64,000 nt of DNA from Devosia oryzisoli (GCF_014837245.1 NZ_JACYFU010000002.1:62001-126000); one strand, 5' to 3'; positions 52,321-61,876 are shown, counted from the first letter of the stretch. Notes: a model not told the origin generated them from the sequence alone. Translations and numbers: made by a program.

Positions 52321-53835
52321 GTGAAGGCTACCGTCATCGCAAACAAGGACTACACGATCTCGAAAATCGACGATCGTGTCTATGGGGCATTTCTCGAGCA
52401 TCTGGGCCGAGCCATCTACGAGGGCATCTACGAGCCCGACCATCCGAGCGCCGACGAGAACGGCATGCGCGGCGACGTGATGAAGCTCGTCAAGGACCTC
52501 GACATTCCGGTGGTGCGCTACCCGGGCGGCAATTTCGTGTCGGCCTACAACTGGGAAGACGGCATCGGGCCGCGCGAGGAGCGCCCCACCCGGCTCGACC
52601 TGGCCTGGCACACCTCGGAAAGCAATGCGGTCGGCATCCACGAGTTCGCCGACTGGTGCGCCAGCGTCGGCACCGAGATGATGCTGGCGGTGAACCTGGG
52701 ATCACGCGGCGTCGACGAGGCCCGCAACTTCCTCGAATACGTCAACCATCCCGGTGGCTCGTACTGGTCCGACCTGCGCATCAAGAACGGCCGCAAGGAG
52801 CCCTGGAACGTCAAGCTCTGGTGCCTCGGCAACGAGATGGACGGCCCCTGGCAGGTCGGCCACAAGGATGCCGACGAATATGGCAAGCTGGCCGCCAACA
52901 CGGCGCGCGCCATGCGCATGTTCGACAAGTCGCTCGAGTTGATCGTCTGTGGCTCTTCCCACTCGGACATGCCCAGCTTCCCCGATTGGGAGCGCATCGT
53001 GCTCGAGCACACCTATGACCATGTGGATTACATTTCGCTCCACATGTACTTCGCCAACCGCGACGACAACACGCCCAACTATCTGGGCCTCAGCCACAAG
53101 CTCGACCGCTACATCGAGACGGTCGCCTCGACCATCCGGCAGGTCAAGCACAAGAAGCGCTCGAAGAAGGACATCTACATCTCCTTCGACGAATGGAACG
53201 TCTGGTACCATTCCAACAAGAAGGATCGTGAGATCCTCGATGGCAACAGCGGCTGGCCGCATGCGCCGGGCCTGCTCGAAGACATCTACAACTTCGAGGA
53301 CGTGTTGATGGTGGGGTTGATCCTCAACACCTTCATCCGCCGCTCAGACGTGGTCAAGATCGCCTGCATTGCCCAGCTGGTGAATGTCATCGCCCCGATC
53401 ATGACGGAAAAGGGCGGCCCCGCCTGGGCGCAGACCATCTACTACCCGTACTACTTCGCCTCCGTTTTCGGGCGCGGCTCGGCCCTGCAGCTGGTCACCA
53501 GCTCGCCCGGCTACGAAACCACGCACGCCGCCGACACCAGCTATGTCGACGTTTCGGGCGTGCATAACGAGGATGAGGGAATGCTGACCTTCTTCCTCGT
53601 CAACCGGCACCCGAGCGAAGCCATCGAAACGGAAGTCAGCCTGCAGGGCTTTGCCGGTGGCTCGGTCACGGACCACCAGGTCATGACCCACCCCGACCTC
53701 AAGGCCGTCAACACGGCCGGCAAGCAGGACGAGGTCAAGCCGCGCAAGGGCGACGGCGCTCGAATTGCCGATGGCAAGCTCAGCGTCTCGCTGCCGCCCT
53801 ATTCGTATCAGATGGTGCGGGTGCAAATCGGCTGA
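52321..53835 (+). CDS. abfA: GH51 alpha-N-arabinofuranosidase
   Basis: A 504-residue GH51 enzyme that releases arabinofuranosyl units from arabino-oligosaccharides or arabinoxylan fragments. The acid/base is Glu172 in WCLGNEMDGPW and the nucleophile Glu291 in SFDEWNVWYH. The start YGAFLEHLGRAIYEGIYEPD and the VVRYPGGNFVSAYNWEDGIG block are also characteristic. No signal peptide, so it acts in the cytoplasm on imported sugars. It starts at GTG 52321 after GGGGAGGATGGA. A terminator-like hairpin follows, and the importer operon begins 222 bases downstream. Confidence 0.95.
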   Translation: MKATVIANKDYTISKIDDRVYGAFLEHLGRAIYEGIYEPDHPSADENGMRGDVMKLVKDLDIPVVRYPGGNFVSAYNWEDGIGPREERPTRLDLAWHTSESNAVGIHEFADWCASVGTEMMLAVNLGSRGVDEARNFLEYVNHPGGSYWSDLRIKNGRKEPWNVKLWCLGNEMDGPWQVGHKDADEYGKLAANTARAMRMFDKSLELIVCGSSHSDMPSFPDWERIVLEHTYDHVDYISLHMYFANRDDNTPNYLGLSHKLDRYIETVASTIRQVKHKKRSKKDIYISFDEWNVWYHSNKKDREILDGNSGWPHAPGLLEDIYNFEDVLMVGLILNTFIRRSDVVKIACIAQLVNVIAPIMTEKGGPAWAQTIYYPYYFASVFGRGSALQLVTSSPGYETTHAADTSYVDVSGVHNEDEGMLTFFLVNRHPSEAIETEVSLQGFAGGSVTDHQVMTHPDLKAVNTAGKQDEVKPRKGDGARIADGKLSVSLPPYSYQMVRVQIG

Positions 53836-53888
53836 CGCGAACGTGTCTGCAAGCTGCGAACACAGCGATTATGACTACGAAATCAAGC

Positions 53889-53924
53889 ACGGGCGCATCA
53901 GCAACGATGTGCCCGTAAGCTTTT
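53889..53924 (+). terminator. Terminator after abfA
   Basis: ACGGGCGCATC (53889-53899) pairs with GATGTGCCCGT (53906-53916), one G-T, around AGCAAC and is followed by AAGCTTTT. It separates abfA from the importer promoter. Confidence 0.65.
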
Positions 53925-53937
53925 CAAATCATGATTA

Positions 53938-53951
53938 CTGATTTGTATCAC
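53938..53951. promoter_or_regulatory. CTGAT-N4-ATCA operator upstream of the importer operon
   Basis: CTGATTTGTATCAC matches the abfA element at nine of ten arm positions. Just before it is AATCATGATT, a perfect palindrome (53927-53936). A good -35 TTGACA follows at 53960-53965, but the best -10, TATGAT at 53986-53991, is 20 bases away, longer than usual, so the promoter may need help from an activator. Confidence 0.5.
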
Positions 53952-54057
53952 GAAAGCCATTGACAAGGCTAACCCCCCGTTTAAGTATGATAAATGACGG
54001 CACTGGAGGGTGCCGAGAGCAGTGCGCGAGACGCGCCTTGCAAGGGAGGATACATCG

Positions 54058-55986
54058 ATGGATAGACGCAGTTTTCTGATCGGCACGACCGCCATCGGCG
54101 CGCTGATGGCCGCCGGCAAGGGCCTGGCCTTTGCCCAGGAGGCAGCCGGTGCGGTGCCGGATCTGGCCCAGTTTCCGCGCAATGAAACCGTCATTGTGCA
54201 CAACCCCGAGGGCGTGATCCGCAATCCCGGCTGGTTCAACCTGTGGGTGAACGGTGGCGGCGGCCTTTCGACCGGCCTGCAGCAGCTGACGGCCGATACG
54301 CTATGGTACATCGACCCCGAAGCCGGTGTCGAAGGCGCCAGCGAGAACGCCATCTACAATTCGCTGGCCGAAGGGCCGTGGGAATACAATGACGACTTCA
54401 CCGAAATGACGGTGAAGCTGCGCAAGGGCATCATGTGGAGCGACGGTGTGGAGTTCACCGCCGACGACGTGGTCTATACCGCGCAAAAGCAGATGGACAC
54501 GCCCGGCATGGGCTGGAGCGGCGCCTTCTCGACCCAGGTGGCCGAGGTCACGGCCCCCGATCCCTACACCGTCCATTTCAAGCTCAAGGCGCCCAACTCC
54601 CGCTTCCACGCCGTGATGTCCGTGCGTTGGAACGCGGCCTGGATCATGCCCAAGCACGTGTTCGAGAAGGTCGACGACGTCCTCACCTTCGACAACAATC
54701 CGCCCGTCAGCCTGGGGCCGTACACGCTCCATTCGTTCGACCCGAACGGCACCTGGTACATCTGGGAAAAGCGCGCGGACTGGGACAAGACGACGCTCGG
54801 CCTCGTCGGCGAACCCAAGCCCAAATACATCATCTACCGGAACAACATTTCCACCGATAACCGCCTCATCGAGATGCGCAACGGCGATCTCGACATGATC
54901 CACGACCTGTCGCCCGAAGGCACGTTCTCCATCGTGCAGCAGGATCCGAACGTGCATGGCTGGTTCGCCGGCTTCCCCTACGCCCACCCCGATCCGACGC
55001 TGGTCATGGCGGTGTTCAACCACCAGAACCCGCTATTCCAGGACAAGCGTGTGCGCTGGGCCCTCACCCTGATGCTCGACGCGCGCTCCATGAGCATGGC
55101 GAGCTATCGTGGTGCCGCGACGCTCTCGGCCATCTCGGTACCGCCGACCGGCACGCATCCGCGCGACTACCACAAGCCGATGCAGGACTACCTCATGAAC
55201 TACGAGGTCGACACCGGCACCAGCAAGGTCAAGCCCTACGACCCAACCATCGGCAAGCAGATCGCCGACATGGTGCGGCCGCAGTTCGGCGACGCCGTCC
55301 CCTCCGAGCAGGAGGCCATCGACGGCGCCTTCGGCTACGGCTGGTGGAAGCAGGATCTCAAGGCCGCCGAAGAGCTCCTGACGGCTGCCGGCTTCACCAA
55401 GAACGGCAATCAGTGGATGACGCCGGAGGGCCAGCCCTTCCAGTTCAGCGTGCTCGTGCCGCAGGAAGGCGTGGTCAATCGTCTTGGCGTCATCATCGCC
55501 CAGACCTGGTCGCAGAATGGCGTGCAGGCGACGGCGGAAGTGGCGACCGACATCTGGGATCGCACAGGTGCCGGCGACTTCGCGGTGGAAATGGGCTGGG
55601 CCGTGGAAACCTGGGGCGGTCATCCCGACCTCAGCTTCTTCCTCGACAGCTACCACTCCGAATATGTGGCCAAGCCCGGTGAAATCCAGCCAGCCCGTAA
55701 CTGGATGCGCTGGACCAATCCCAAGCTCGACGAGATCATCGAGAAGATCCGTGGGATCGACTTCAACGACCCCAAGGGCATCGAGTACGGCCAGGAGTTC
55801 GTCAAGCTCCATCTCGACGAGATGCCGAACATCCCGATCATGGCCTACAACGTGTTCTCGGTGCAGTCGAACAAGTACTGGACCGGTTGGCCCAATGCCG
55901 AGAACAACTACGCCAATCCGGTGACCAACTGGTCCAACGGCAAGACGATCTTCACCCAGATCTCTCCCGCCGACGGCGCGGCGTAA
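54058..55986 (+). CDS. Family 5 ABC importer substrate-binding protein (oligosaccharide/peptide type)
   Basis: A 642-residue exported binding protein of the DppA/OppA family. MDRRSFLIGTTAIGALMAAG with RRSFL and an Ala-rich cleavage site (LAFAQ) is a Tat-type signal. YNSLAEGPWEYNDDFTEMTV, LRKGIMWSDGVEFTADDVVY and RVRWALTLMLDARSM are classic family 5 blocks. Its length is above the usual 530-560. Family 5 proteins import oligosaccharides in several plant-associated alphaproteobacteria, and the flanking GH51 and GH43-like genes argue for arabino-oligosaccharides here. ATG 54058 has GGGAGGA in front. A stem-loop follows the gene. Confidence 0.88.
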   Translation: MDRRSFLIGTTAIGALMAAGKGLAFAQEAAGAVPDLAQFPRNETVIVHNPEGVIRNPGWFNLWVNGGGGLSTGLQQLTADTLWYIDPEAGVEGASENAIYNSLAEGPWEYNDDFTEMTVKLRKGIMWSDGVEFTADDVVYTAQKQMDTPGMGWSGAFSTQVAEVTAPDPYTVHFKLKAPNSRFHAVMSVRWNAAWIMPKHVFEKVDDVLTFDNNPPVSLGPYTLHSFDPNGTWYIWEKRADWDKTTLGLVGEPKPKYIIYRNNISTDNRLIEMRNGDLDMIHDLSPEGTFSIVQQDPNVHGWFAGFPYAHPDPTLVMAVFNHQNPLFQDKRVRWALTLMLDARSMSMASYRGAATLSAISVPPTGTHPRDYHKPMQDYLMNYEVDTGTSKVKPYDPTIGKQIADMVRPQFGDAVPSEQEAIDGAFGYGWWKQDLKAAEELLTAAGFTKNGNQWMTPEGQPFQFSVLVPQEGVVNRLGVIIAQTWSQNGVQATAEVATDIWDRTGAGDFAVEMGWAVETWGGHPDLSFFLDSYHSEYVAKPGEIQPARNWMRWTNPKLDEIIEKIRGIDFNDPKGIEYGQEFVKLHLDEMPNIPIMAYNVFSVQSNKYWTGWPNAENNYANPVTNWSNGKTIFTQISPADGAA

Positions 55987-55996
55987 GCGTCCCTCC

Positions 55997-56028
55997 CCGG
56001 ACGGTCCGACGCAAGCCGGACCGTCTGG
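55997..56028 (+). terminator. Stem-loop between binding-protein and permease genes
   Basis: GACGGTCCG (56000-56008) and CGGACCGTC (56017-56025) pair perfectly around eight bases, with three more outer pairs. There is no T tract. The permease start is about 150 bases further. Same arrangement as at 31081 and 39169. Confidence 0.65.
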
Positions 56029-56174
56029 AGACCTGTTTCCAGCGACCCGATCACCCACGTGCTTTCCCCTCGCTTGCCGCTCGCCCGACCCATCGGGCGA
56101 ACCGGTCCTGAGAGGTATCGAGCTGGTCAGCAACTGGTCGCTTATTGGTATTGAAGTGGACTGAAGGACGTTGG

Positions 56175-57179
56175 ATGAACGGCTATTTGTGGTTTGTCGG
56201 CAAGCGGGCGCTGCAACTTCTGGCAGTGGTGTTTTTCGGCGTGTCGGCGACGTTCTTCGTCACCCATCTCTCGCCCATCAGCCCAGTTGAAGCGGCGCTG
56301 GGGCGCATGACAGCGCGGTCGAACTTCGCGCCCGAAGCCATTGCTGCCATGCGCGAAGCGCTGACGGAAATGTACGGGGTCAACGAGCCCCTGCTCAGCC
56401 AGTATGTCAACTTCTGGATGCGCCTCTTCCGCGGCGATCTGGGCCCATCGCTGCTGGCCTTCCCGACCCCCGCCATGGACCTCGTGATGCGCGCCATGCC
56501 CTGGACGGTGGGGCTCCTGGTGCTTTCGACCATCATTACCTTCATCGTCGGCAACATCCTTGGCGGCCTCGCCGGCTACAGCCAGAACAACAAGTTTTTC
56601 AAGGCCTTCGGGATTATCTCGATGGGCCTGCAGCCGATCCCCTACTATATCGTCGCCTTCATCCTTCTCATCATCTTCGGCTTCCTGTGGCCCGTTCTGC
56701 CCATTTCGGGCGGGTTCGCGATGAACGTCACGCCCGGCTGGACCTGGCCCTTCATCAGCTCGGTGCTGCAACACGCCATCCTGCCGTCCATGTCGCTGGT
56801 GCTCGTCGGCTTCGGCGGCTGGTTCCTGGGCATGCGGGCGCTGGTGTCCAATGTCGTCACCGAGGATTACGTGACCTATGCCGAACTGGCCGGGGTGCGC
56901 CGGCACACCATTGTCAGCGGCTATGTGATGCGAAATGCGCTCGTGCCGCAGCTGACCGCGCTGGCGATGACGCTGGGCGGCGTGTTTTCGGGCACCGTCA
57001 TCACCGAGCAGGTGTTCAACTACCCAGGCCTGGGGTCGCTCCTGATCGACGCGGTCAACGCGGGCGATTACTCGTTGGTGCTGGCCGTCTCGACCATTTC
57101 CGTGGCGGCCGTGGCCATCGCCATCTTCGTGGTGGACCTGCTCTATCCCCTTCTCGATCCACGCGTGCGGGCGGAGTAA
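56175..57179 (+). CDS. ABC importer permease, DppB-like
   Basis: A 334-residue inner-membrane permease with six helices and a long first periplasmic loop, as in DppB/OppB. FVGKRALQLLAVVFFGVSATFF starts it; the EAA-type loop reads YVTYAELAGVRRHTIVSGYVMRNALVPQL; VFNYPGLGSLLIDAV is a family block. I use ATG 56175, preceded by GAAGGACG, rather than an in-frame ATG 30 bases upstream. It forms the channel with the next permease. Confidence 0.88.
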   Translation: MNGYLWFVGKRALQLLAVVFFGVSATFFVTHLSPISPVEAALGRMTARSNFAPEAIAAMREALTEMYGVNEPLLSQYVNFWMRLFRGDLGPSLLAFPTPAMDLVMRAMPWTVGLLVLSTIITFIVGNILGGLAGYSQNNKFFKAFGIISMGLQPIPYYIVAFILLIIFGFLWPVLPISGGFAMNVTPGWTWPFISSVLQHAILPSMSLVLVGFGGWFLGMRALVSNVVTEDYVTYAELAGVRRHTIVSGYVMRNALVPQLTALAMTLGGVFSGTVITEQVFNYPGLGSLLIDAVNAGDYSLVLAVSTISVAAVAIAIFVVDLLYPLLDPRVRAE

Positions 57180-57183
57180 GCCG

Positions 57184-58041
57184 ATGTTTGCCGTTCTCCG
57201 CGACCTCATTCGTTACAATATCGAATTCGCCATCGGCCTCGTCCTGGTCGGCATCGTGGTGGTGTTTGCCTCCCTGAGCTTCTTCGCTCCGGTGGATCCG
57301 AGCCTCATCTACATGACGATCCCCGACCAGCCGCCCTCGCCGCAATTCTGGTTCGGCACCAACTCGCGCGGCCAGGACATGTTCTGGCAACTCTCCGCCG
57401 CCTTCCGCAACAGCCTCGTCTTCGGCATCACCGTGGCCGTCCTTTCGCGCATCATCTCCATCACCGTAGGCCTGCTGTCCGGCTATGTCGGGGGCTGGGT
57501 CGATCGCGTGCTGATGTTCATCAACGACATCTTCGTGGCCGTGCCGATCTTTCCGGTGCTGGTGCTGTTCTATTTCGTGCTGCGCAACAATCTCGACAGC
57601 CTGACGCTGGCGCTGATCATGGCCTGCTTCGGCTGGCCGTTCGACGCGCGGCTGATCCGTTCGGTGGCGCTGGGGCTGAAACACCGCGAGTTCACCCGCC
57701 ACGCCACCTTTGCCGGCATGAGCACGCGGAAAATCCTGCTCGAAGAGCACCTGCCCTATGTGATGCCGATCGTCTTTTCGACCTTCATGAACAACATGCT
57801 GTGGTCGATCGGCCTCGAGGTGACGCTCGCGGTCTTGGGGTTCACCAACATCAACAACCCCACCATCGGCACCGTGCTCTACTGGGCCAACTCGCACTCG
57901 GCGATGGTCGTGGGCGTGTGGTGGTGGATCGTGATCCCGGTCATCCTGATCGTCATGACGTTCCTGGGGCTCTTCCTGCTCGCCATCAGCATGAACGAAT
58001 ATATCGACCCGCGCAGCCGGCTGCGCCGGATGGGAGCATGA
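57184..58041 (+). CDS. ABC importer permease, DppC-like
   Basis: A 285-residue inner-membrane permease of the DppC/OppC type. FWFGTNSRGQDMFWQLSAAFRNSL is the family N-terminal block (normally GTDxxGRD), and the loop reads FTRHATFAGMSTRKILLEEHLP. It begins four bases after the DppB-like gene and its stop overlaps the ATPase start (ATGA). Confidence 0.88.
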   Translation: MFAVLRDLIRYNIEFAIGLVLVGIVVVFASLSFFAPVDPSLIYMTIPDQPPSPQFWFGTNSRGQDMFWQLSAAFRNSLVFGITVAVLSRIISITVGLLSGYVGGWVDRVLMFINDIFVAVPIFPVLVLFYFVLRNNLDSLTLALIMACFGWPFDARLIRSVALGLKHREFTRHATFAGMSTRKILLEEHLPYVMPIVFSTFMNNMLWSIGLEVTLAVLGFTNINNPTIGTVLYWANSHSAMVVGVWWWIVIPVILIVMTFLGLFLLAISMNEYIDPRSRLRRMGA

Positions 58042-59084
58042 CCATGAGCCAGCAATCGAACCGGGACATCCTCAAGGTCGATGGGCTCAAGGCCTATTAC
58101 CAGATGAACTATTTCGGCGTGGAGCGCGAGGTGCGCGCCGTCGACGACATCACCATGACCGTGCGCAAGAATGAGGTCTATGGCATCGCCGGGGAGAGCT
58201 CCTCGGGCAAGACCTCGTTCATCAAGGTCCTCGCGGCCGCCATTCGTCCGCCTTTGCGCGTGGTGGCGGGTTCGGCCACCTATGCGTTCAAGAGCGGCAC
58301 GATCGACGTGGCGCACGCTAGCCCCGAAGAAATCGAGGCGGTTCGCTGGAAGCACCTGAGCTACATCATGCAGGGCTCGATGAGCGTGCTCAATCCGGTG
58401 CGCCGCATCGGCAAGACGTTCAAGGATTTTGCCCAGCGTCCGCTGGGGCTGAGCGGTCGGGCATTCGAAGAACGCGTGGTGCATCACCTCTCGCGCCTGA
58501 AACTGCCGCCTGACGTGCTTAAGGCCTATCCGCACGAGCTTTCGGGCGGCATGCGGCAGCGCGTCACCATCGGCCTTGCCACCGTCTGTCACCCTGAATT
58601 CATCATCGCCGACGAGCCGACCACGGCCCTCGACGTCGTGGTGCAAAAGGAAGTGCTGAGCCTCATCCGCGAGATCCAGCAGGACATGGGCTCGTCCGTG
58701 GTGTTCGTGACGCACGACATGAGCGTGCATGCGAACATGGCCGACCGAGTGGGCATCATCTATGCCGGGCGCCTTGTCGAGGAAGGGCCGACGCGGCAAA
58801 TGTTCTTTGCGCCCAAGCACCCTTACACGGCGCATCTGGTAGCCAGCCTGCCGCGCATCGGCGACACGACGCAGCGCCCCGCGCTCGAGGGGCGGCCGCC
58901 GAACCTGGCGGACCCACCACAGGGTTGCCGGTTTCACCCGCGCTGCCCTCTGGCGGTTGAAAAGTGCCGCACCCAGACGCCGCCGCTCGAAGAAGTCGCG
59001 CCCGACCAGCGTTCGGCCTGCTGGCGGTGGATGGACGTCGAGCCGCTGGTCAAGCCCAGCGCGCCGGTGGGGGTGGTGGCATGA
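58038..59084 (+). CDS. ABC importer ATPase, DppD-like
   Basis: A 348-residue ATPase of the peptide/oligosaccharide class. Walker A is GESSSGKTS (52-60), the signature LSGGMRQR, Walker B FIIADEPTTALD and the H-loop FVTHDMSVH. The C-terminal GCRFHPRCPLAVEKC with several cysteines is the oligopeptide-type tail, which in relatives can bind an Fe-S cluster. The start ATG overlaps the permease stop; a second ATG six bases on is possible. It pairs with the ATPase at 59081. Confidence 0.9.
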   Translation: MTMSQQSNRDILKVDGLKAYYQMNYFGVEREVRAVDDITMTVRKNEVYGIAGESSSGKTSFIKVLAAAIRPPLRVVAGSATYAFKSGTIDVAHASPEEIEAVRWKHLSYIMQGSMSVLNPVRRIGKTFKDFAQRPLGLSGRAFEERVVHHLSRLKLPPDVLKAYPHELSGGMRQRVTIGLATVCHPEFIIADEPTTALDVVVQKEVLSLIREIQQDMGSSVVFVTHDMSVHANMADRVGIIYAGRLVEEGPTRQMFFAPKHPYTAHLVASLPRIGDTTQRPALEGRPPNLADPPQGCRFHPRCPLAVEKCRTQTPPLEEVAPDQRSACWRWMDVEPLVKPSAPVGVVA

Positions 59085-60001
59085 GCACACTGCTTGAGGT
59101 CAACAATGTCTCCAAGCGCTTCACCATGGGCGGCCTGTTCGGCCGGCGCGTGGTGGATGCGGTGCAGGAGGCAAGCTTTTCGCTCACCACCGACAAGCCG
59201 GAAATCTTTACCATCATCGGCGAGTCCGGCTCGGGCAAGACGACCCTCGCTCGCATGATCCTGGGGCTGGAGGACGCGAGCGAGGGCGAAATCCTGTTTC
59301 GAGGCAAGCGCATCAGCCGCCACATGGGGCAAGCGGAGCGGCTGGCCTTCATGAGCGCCGTGCAGCCGGTGTTCCAGAACCCCTTCGAAGCCTTCAATCC
59401 GCTCAAGAAGATCGAACGATACCTCTCCAGTACGGCGCGACGGTTCCTCAGGACCTCGGACCGAGCGACCATCGACCGCGCCATGGACGAGGCCCTGCAG
59501 AAGGTGGGCCTCAGCCTCAAGGAGGTGCGCGGCCGCTTTCCGCACGAGATGAGCGGCGGCCAGTTGCAGCGCTGCGCCATCGCCCGGGCGCTGATCCCCA
59601 ACCCGCCGCTGCTGATCGCAGACGAGCCGGTGTCCATGGTCGATGCGTCGCTGCGCATGAGCATCGTCAACCTGCTCAGGAGCCTGCGGGACGATCTGGG
59701 GGTGAGCGTCATCTACATCACGCATGATCTGGCAACGGCGTATTACATTTCCGACCGGATCATCATCATGCAGCGCGGGCGCATCGTGGAGATGGGCGAC
59801 GCGCGAACCGTCCTCGAAAATCCCGAACACCCCTATTCCCGGTTGCTGAAGGCCTCGGTTCTGTCCACGGACGATGCCGGGGCGGGCAAGCTTGCGACCG
59901 ATCCTGGGATGGTGGACCTAGCCAACGCCATGATGGGCCGGGCGGGAAAACTCGTCGACAGGCAAGACGGCCGCCGCGTGCGGGTCTATGATGAGGCATG
60001 A
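59081..60001 (+). CDS. ABC importer ATPase, DppF-like
   Basis: A 306-residue ATPase. Walker A is GESGSGKTT (47-55), then VFQNPFEAFNPLKKI, signature MSGGQLQR, Walker B LLIADEPVSMVD and YITHDLATAYY. It ends soon after HPYSRLLKAS and lacks the FHPRC cysteine tail of its partner. Four-base overlaps join it to the DppD-like gene and to the GH43-like gene that follows. Confidence 0.9.
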   Translation: MSTLLEVNNVSKRFTMGGLFGRRVVDAVQEASFSLTTDKPEIFTIIGESGSGKTTLARMILGLEDASEGEILFRGKRISRHMGQAERLAFMSAVQPVFQNPFEAFNPLKKIERYLSSTARRFLRTSDRATIDRAMDEALQKVGLSLKEVRGRFPHEMSGGQLQRCAIARALIPNPPLLIADEPVSMVDASLRMSIVNLLRSLRDDLGVSVIYITHDLATAYYISDRIIIMQRGRIVEMGDARTVLENPEHPYSRLLKASVLSTDDAGAGKLATDPGMVDLANAMMGRAGKLVDRQDGRRVRVYDEA

Positions 60002-60942
60002 GCGCACCGATCTTTCGTGATCCGATCGAGGATGGCGCGGCGGACCCGGTCGTGGTGCGCCGCGAGGGCACTGACGAATGGTGGATGTTCTACACCAATC
60101 GCCGGGCCAGCGCCTCCGATCCCGGGCACGGCTGGATCCACGGCTCCCCCATCGGCGTCGCCATGAGCCTCGACCATGGCGCCAGCTGGCACTATCGCGG
60201 CACGGTGGCGGGGCTCGATGCACCCGGGGATGAAGGACTGAACACACACTGGGCACCGGAGGTGATCCATGCCGAGGGACAGTACCACATGTTCCTCAGC
60301 TACATCACCGGCGTGCCGACGGACTGGCGCGGCGTACCGCGCACCATCACCCATTTCACCAGCCCGGATCTGGCGCACTGGACGCGCGTGGGGCCGCTGC
60401 GCCTTTCGAGCCCACGGGTGATCGATGCCTGCGTCTTCAAATGCCCCGATGGCCACTGGCGCCTGTGGTACAAGGACGAGAACGCCGGTTCGAGCACGTG
60501 GAGCGCCACGAGCGAAAACCTGTTCGACTGGCAGATCGAGGGCCGCGTGCTGGCGGGCTCACCCTATGGCGACCCGCACGAGGGGCCCAACGTCTTTGCG
60601 CTCGGTGGGTACTACTGGCTGATCGTGGACGAATGGCACGGCCAGGGCGTCTATCGCTCGGATGACTGCAAGCTCTGGACCCGGCAGGGGATAATCGGGA
60701 GCGATCCGGGGCACGACCCTATGGACCTGAGGTTCGTCCGTCACGCAGACGTTGTCGCGTTCGCGGATCATGCGGTGATGTTCTATTTCACGCATCCGCT
60801 CTGGAATGAACACAGTCAGACCGAAGGGCCTCCGGATGCCACCGCGCGGAAGACCGCGATTCATCAGGCGGTGCTGACCGTCACGGACGGGCATCTCAAG
60901 TTCGATAGGAACGTTTCGGCTCACGCGGGGCTGCTGCGCTGA
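59998..60942 (+). CDS. GH43-like five-bladed beta-propeller glycosidase
   Basis: A 314-residue soluble protein with five-bladed propeller repeats, each with an aromatic strand (WWMFYTN, YHMFLSY, WRLWYKD, YYWLIVD). Candidate catalytic residues fit the GH43/GH32 clan: Asp16 in GAADPVVV, Asp143 in RVIDACVF and Glu195 in PHEGPNVF. HWAPEVI is a typical clan block. It probably acts in the cytoplasm on imported arabinosides or xylosides. It overlaps the ATPase gene by four bases, so it is the last gene of the importer operon. The exact family (GH43 or a relative) is uncertain. Confidence 0.75.
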   Translation: MSAPIFRDPIEDGAADPVVVRREGTDEWWMFYTNRRASASDPGHGWIHGSPIGVAMSLDHGASWHYRGTVAGLDAPGDEGLNTHWAPEVIHAEGQYHMFLSYITGVPTDWRGVPRTITHFTSPDLAHWTRVGPLRLSSPRVIDACVFKCPDGHWRLWYKDENAGSSTWSATSENLFDWQIEGRVLAGSPYGDPHEGPNVFALGGYYWLIVDEWHGQGVYRSDDCKLWTRQGIIGSDPGHDPMDLRFVRHADVVAFADHAVMFYFTHPLWNEHSQTEGPPDATARKTAIHQAVLTVTDGHLKFDRNVSAHAGLLR

Positions 60943-61027
60943 CCACGGCTACGGGCGTCGGCCGGAAACGTGGTCCGTGTCGAAGCTTGCCCCGCTCGTT
61001 CGTCGTGTTGGCAATGGAGGACGAGCC

Positions 61028-61846
61028 ATGACGTTCGAGGACGACGAGCTATTCGATTTTGCGGCCAGCGGCCCGCCTGCCCTGCCGCCCGGTGGGCAGA
61101 CCATCGACCGCGACGGCGTCCCCGTTTGGTTCGCTGATTATGGCGCCGGGCCGGTGGTTGTCCTGCTGCATGGCGGCTTGGGCAATGCCAACAATTTCGG
61201 TCACCAGGTACCGGCCTTGCTTGAGGCCGGGTTTCGCGTGGTGGTGATGGACAGTCGCGGTCAGGGGCGAAGTGGCTGGGATGGAACGCCCTTTTCCTAC
61301 CGTCAGTATGCCGGCGACGTGTTGGCGATCCTTGACCGTATCGGCGTCGAAACCGCGGCCGTCGTGGGCTGGAGCGATGGCGCGTGCACGGGCCTCGAAA
61401 TGGCGCGGCTGGAACCCGCTCGGGTGCGGGGCGTGTTCTTTTTCGCGTGCAACGTGGATGCGAGCGGGGCTTGGCCGTTTGAAATGACGGAGACCATCGG
61501 GCGCTGCCTCGAACGGCACCAGAAGGACTATGCCGCTCTCTCCCCCATCCCAGCCGGGTTCGAAGCCATGAGCAAAGCCCTGCAGGTGATGCAGAGCACG
61601 CAGCCCAATTACATTGCGGAAGACCTCCAAGAGATCGCCGTGCCGGTAACGGTCGCGCAGGCCGAGAACGACGAGTTCATCCGTCCCGATCACGCCCGCT
61701 ATATCGCCCGAACCGTCCCGAACGGCCGCTACGTGATGCTCGAGGGCGTAAGCCACTTCGCGCCCGTCCAGCGGCCGCAACTGTTCAACGCGGCGGTGCT
61801 CGAGTTCCTGCGCGGCCATGGCGATACGCCGAGAGCCGTCGCGTGA
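61028..61846 (+). CDS. Alpha/beta hydrolase
   Basis: A 272-residue alpha/beta hydrolase. The oxyanion-hole block is VVLLHGGLGNANNF, the nucleophile elbow GWSDG with Ser116, the acid is probably in AQAENDEFI and the catalytic His in GVSHFAPVQ. No signal peptide. ATG 61028 has GGAGGACGAG in front. It starts 85 bases after the GH43-like gene, perhaps in the same transcript. It could be an esterase removing acyl groups from plant oligosaccharides, but the sequence alone does not show a substrate. Confidence 0.8.
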   Translation: MTFEDDELFDFAASGPPALPPGGQTIDRDGVPVWFADYGAGPVVVLLHGGLGNANNFGHQVPALLEAGFRVVVMDSRGQGRSGWDGTPFSYRQYAGDVLAILDRIGVETAAVVGWSDGACTGLEMARLEPARVRGVFFFACNVDASGAWPFEMTETIGRCLERHQKDYAALSPIPAGFEAMSKALQVMQSTQPNYIAEDLQEIAVPVTVAQAENDEFIRPDHARYIARTVPNGRYVMLEGVSHFAPVQRPQLFNAAVLEFLRGHGDTPRAVA

Positions 61847-61876
61847 CCGTTCGAATGACCTCGCTAGAGGTAGATT

